The notes below the pieces were generated by a model that was given only the letters and a program-made list of their open reading frames with translations, was not told the origin of the DNA and made no database searches. A stretch of 64,000 nt of DNA from DATFVJ01 sp963851085 (lineage in GTDB: Bacteria > Actinomycetota > Actinomycetes > Streptosporangiales > Streptosporangiaceae), in the NCBI GenBank assembly GCA_963851085.1, contig CAWKNX010000011.1, positions 310,001 to 374,000 of the forward strand, read 5' to 3'. A program made the translations under genes and the position numbers. Positions 63,441-64,000 of this stretch are shown one piece after another. Positions within the stretch are counted from its first letter, which is position 1. The number at the start of each line of letters is the position of its first letter.

Positions 63441-63966
63441 GCCAGGCGAGGGTGCGGCGGAACTGCCGGGTCGAGGGCTGCCACTGGTGGCCGCCGCCGG
63501 GCGGGATGGCATCGGGGCGCTGGTGCTGGCGGCAGTAGTCGTTGATCCATGTGACGAACGCCGCGAGGTCCCTGCTGGTTGTCCTGGTCGTGGTGGCCGC
63601 GTTGCAGGCCGCCCTCCGGTAGTGCCGCGAGGTGGGCGGAACGGCGAACAGATACTGCTGTGAGGAGTCGTGGAGGGCTTCGAGGACCGCTACTGCCCGC
63701 GCGACCGGCTCGGTGACGATCCAGGTCGCCGGGACGCCGACCGCCTCATCCTCACCTTTGAACGCCAGGCTGGTGATCTTGCGCCGTACCACGTTGCCGG
63801 CCTCGTCGCGCCAGGTTTGAAGGCAGCCGCGCTGCAGGTGTTTGACTACTGGTGGAAGGGTGCTATTCCGAGCGTGCGCTATTCCCCTCGCGAGGAAGCG
63901 CAGGCGGCTGCTGCGGTGTAGTCGATCTTCTGTGGTGGAGCCGGGATCGTTGCTCAGGGGCTGGTG
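63441..63966 (-). pseudogene. Tyrosine recombinase/integrase-like fragment
   Basis: The frame reads VVKHLQRGCLQTWRDEAGNV, RRKITSLAFKGEDEAVGVPA, WIVTEPVARAVAVLEALHDS, LAAFVTWINDYCRQHQRPDA and TRQFRRTLAW. This fits the middle of large actinobacterial site-specific recombinases. The C-terminal catalytic His/Tyr region is replaced by TPR sequence at ~63440, and upstream an in-frame stop lies at 63967-63969. It could be the scar of an integration event at the right side of the window. Confidence 0.7.
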
Positions 63967-64000
63967 TCACTCGAGCACCCGGCGGGCGATGGATGGTGGC

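Overview
High-GC bacterial chromosome, most likely an actinomycete (order not resolved). The evidence is the very GC-rich third-codon usage, GTG/TTG starts, many TetR/PaaX/PadR regulators, two-component systems paired with ABC exporters, an actinobacterial-type phenylacetate (paa) cluster, an S1C/HtrA protease with a cytoplasmic Gly/Pro-rich tail, and a GerMN/Gmad2 lipoprotein. I see no rRNA, no intact tRNA and no CRISPR array.

Layout. (1) 1-4.6 kb: a leftward conflict/signalling-type cassette: a Crp/Fnr regulator, a class III nucleotidyl-cyclase-fold protein, a 753-residue P-loop protein with a HEAT-like tail, and an unknown protein running off the window. The two middle proteins share a short motif. 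This is the best candidate here for an undescribed system. (2) 5-9.4 kb: a D-2-hydroxyacid dehydrogenase, an alpha/beta hydrolase, a DoxX protein with a divergent TetR regulator, and a SET-domain relic. (3) 9.5-19.5 kb: the phenylacetate pathway (paaZABCDE, read leftwards) with a divergent TetR gene (PaaR) and a perfect palindromic operator, then a PaaX-like regulator with an octapeptide repeat tail and a feruloyl-CoA-synthase-like ligase. (4) 19.6-29 kb: HtrA protease, a fused pair of pirin and MarR relics, acyl-CoA dehydrogenase, membrane protein plus PadR regulator, Pro/Ser-rich membrane protein, DJ-1/PfpI protein, and a protein made of three 49-residue repeats. (5) 30-44 kb: mostly decaying accessory DNA: a deleted AmmeMemoRadiSam radical-SAM gene, a CtpE-like P-type ATPase beside a relic of a second one, relics of an ABC exporter, NuoF, a transposase, a universal stress protein and a hydrolase. 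Interspersed are intact genes (ABC exporter, GerMN lipoprotein, CMD/AhpD-like protein, ICMT-like methyltransferase, TetR). (6) 44.4-51.5 kb: a lower-GC defence-like island with a SLOG(LSDAT)-SLATT gene head to head with a DUF4062-STAND-TPR gene. Both are frameshifted, the second is split by an IS30 fragment, and an IS630 element follows. (7) 51.5-63.1 kb: two regulator/exporter modules, each a two-component system divergent from an ABC transporter (NarL type with a MacB/FtsX exporter; OmpR type with a BcrA-like exporter). (8) 63.2-64 kb: a tyrosine-recombinase fragment joined to a TPR relic.

A recurring feature is the single-base frameshift inside otherwise well-conserved coding sequence, often in runs of G or C (paaC, SLOG-SLATT, STAND, IS630 twice, histidine kinase, ABC permease twice, MarR relic, radical-SAM relic). 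Some of these may be assembly errors. The large internal deletions, the truncated pairs and the IS insertion cannot be explained that way and show real decay.
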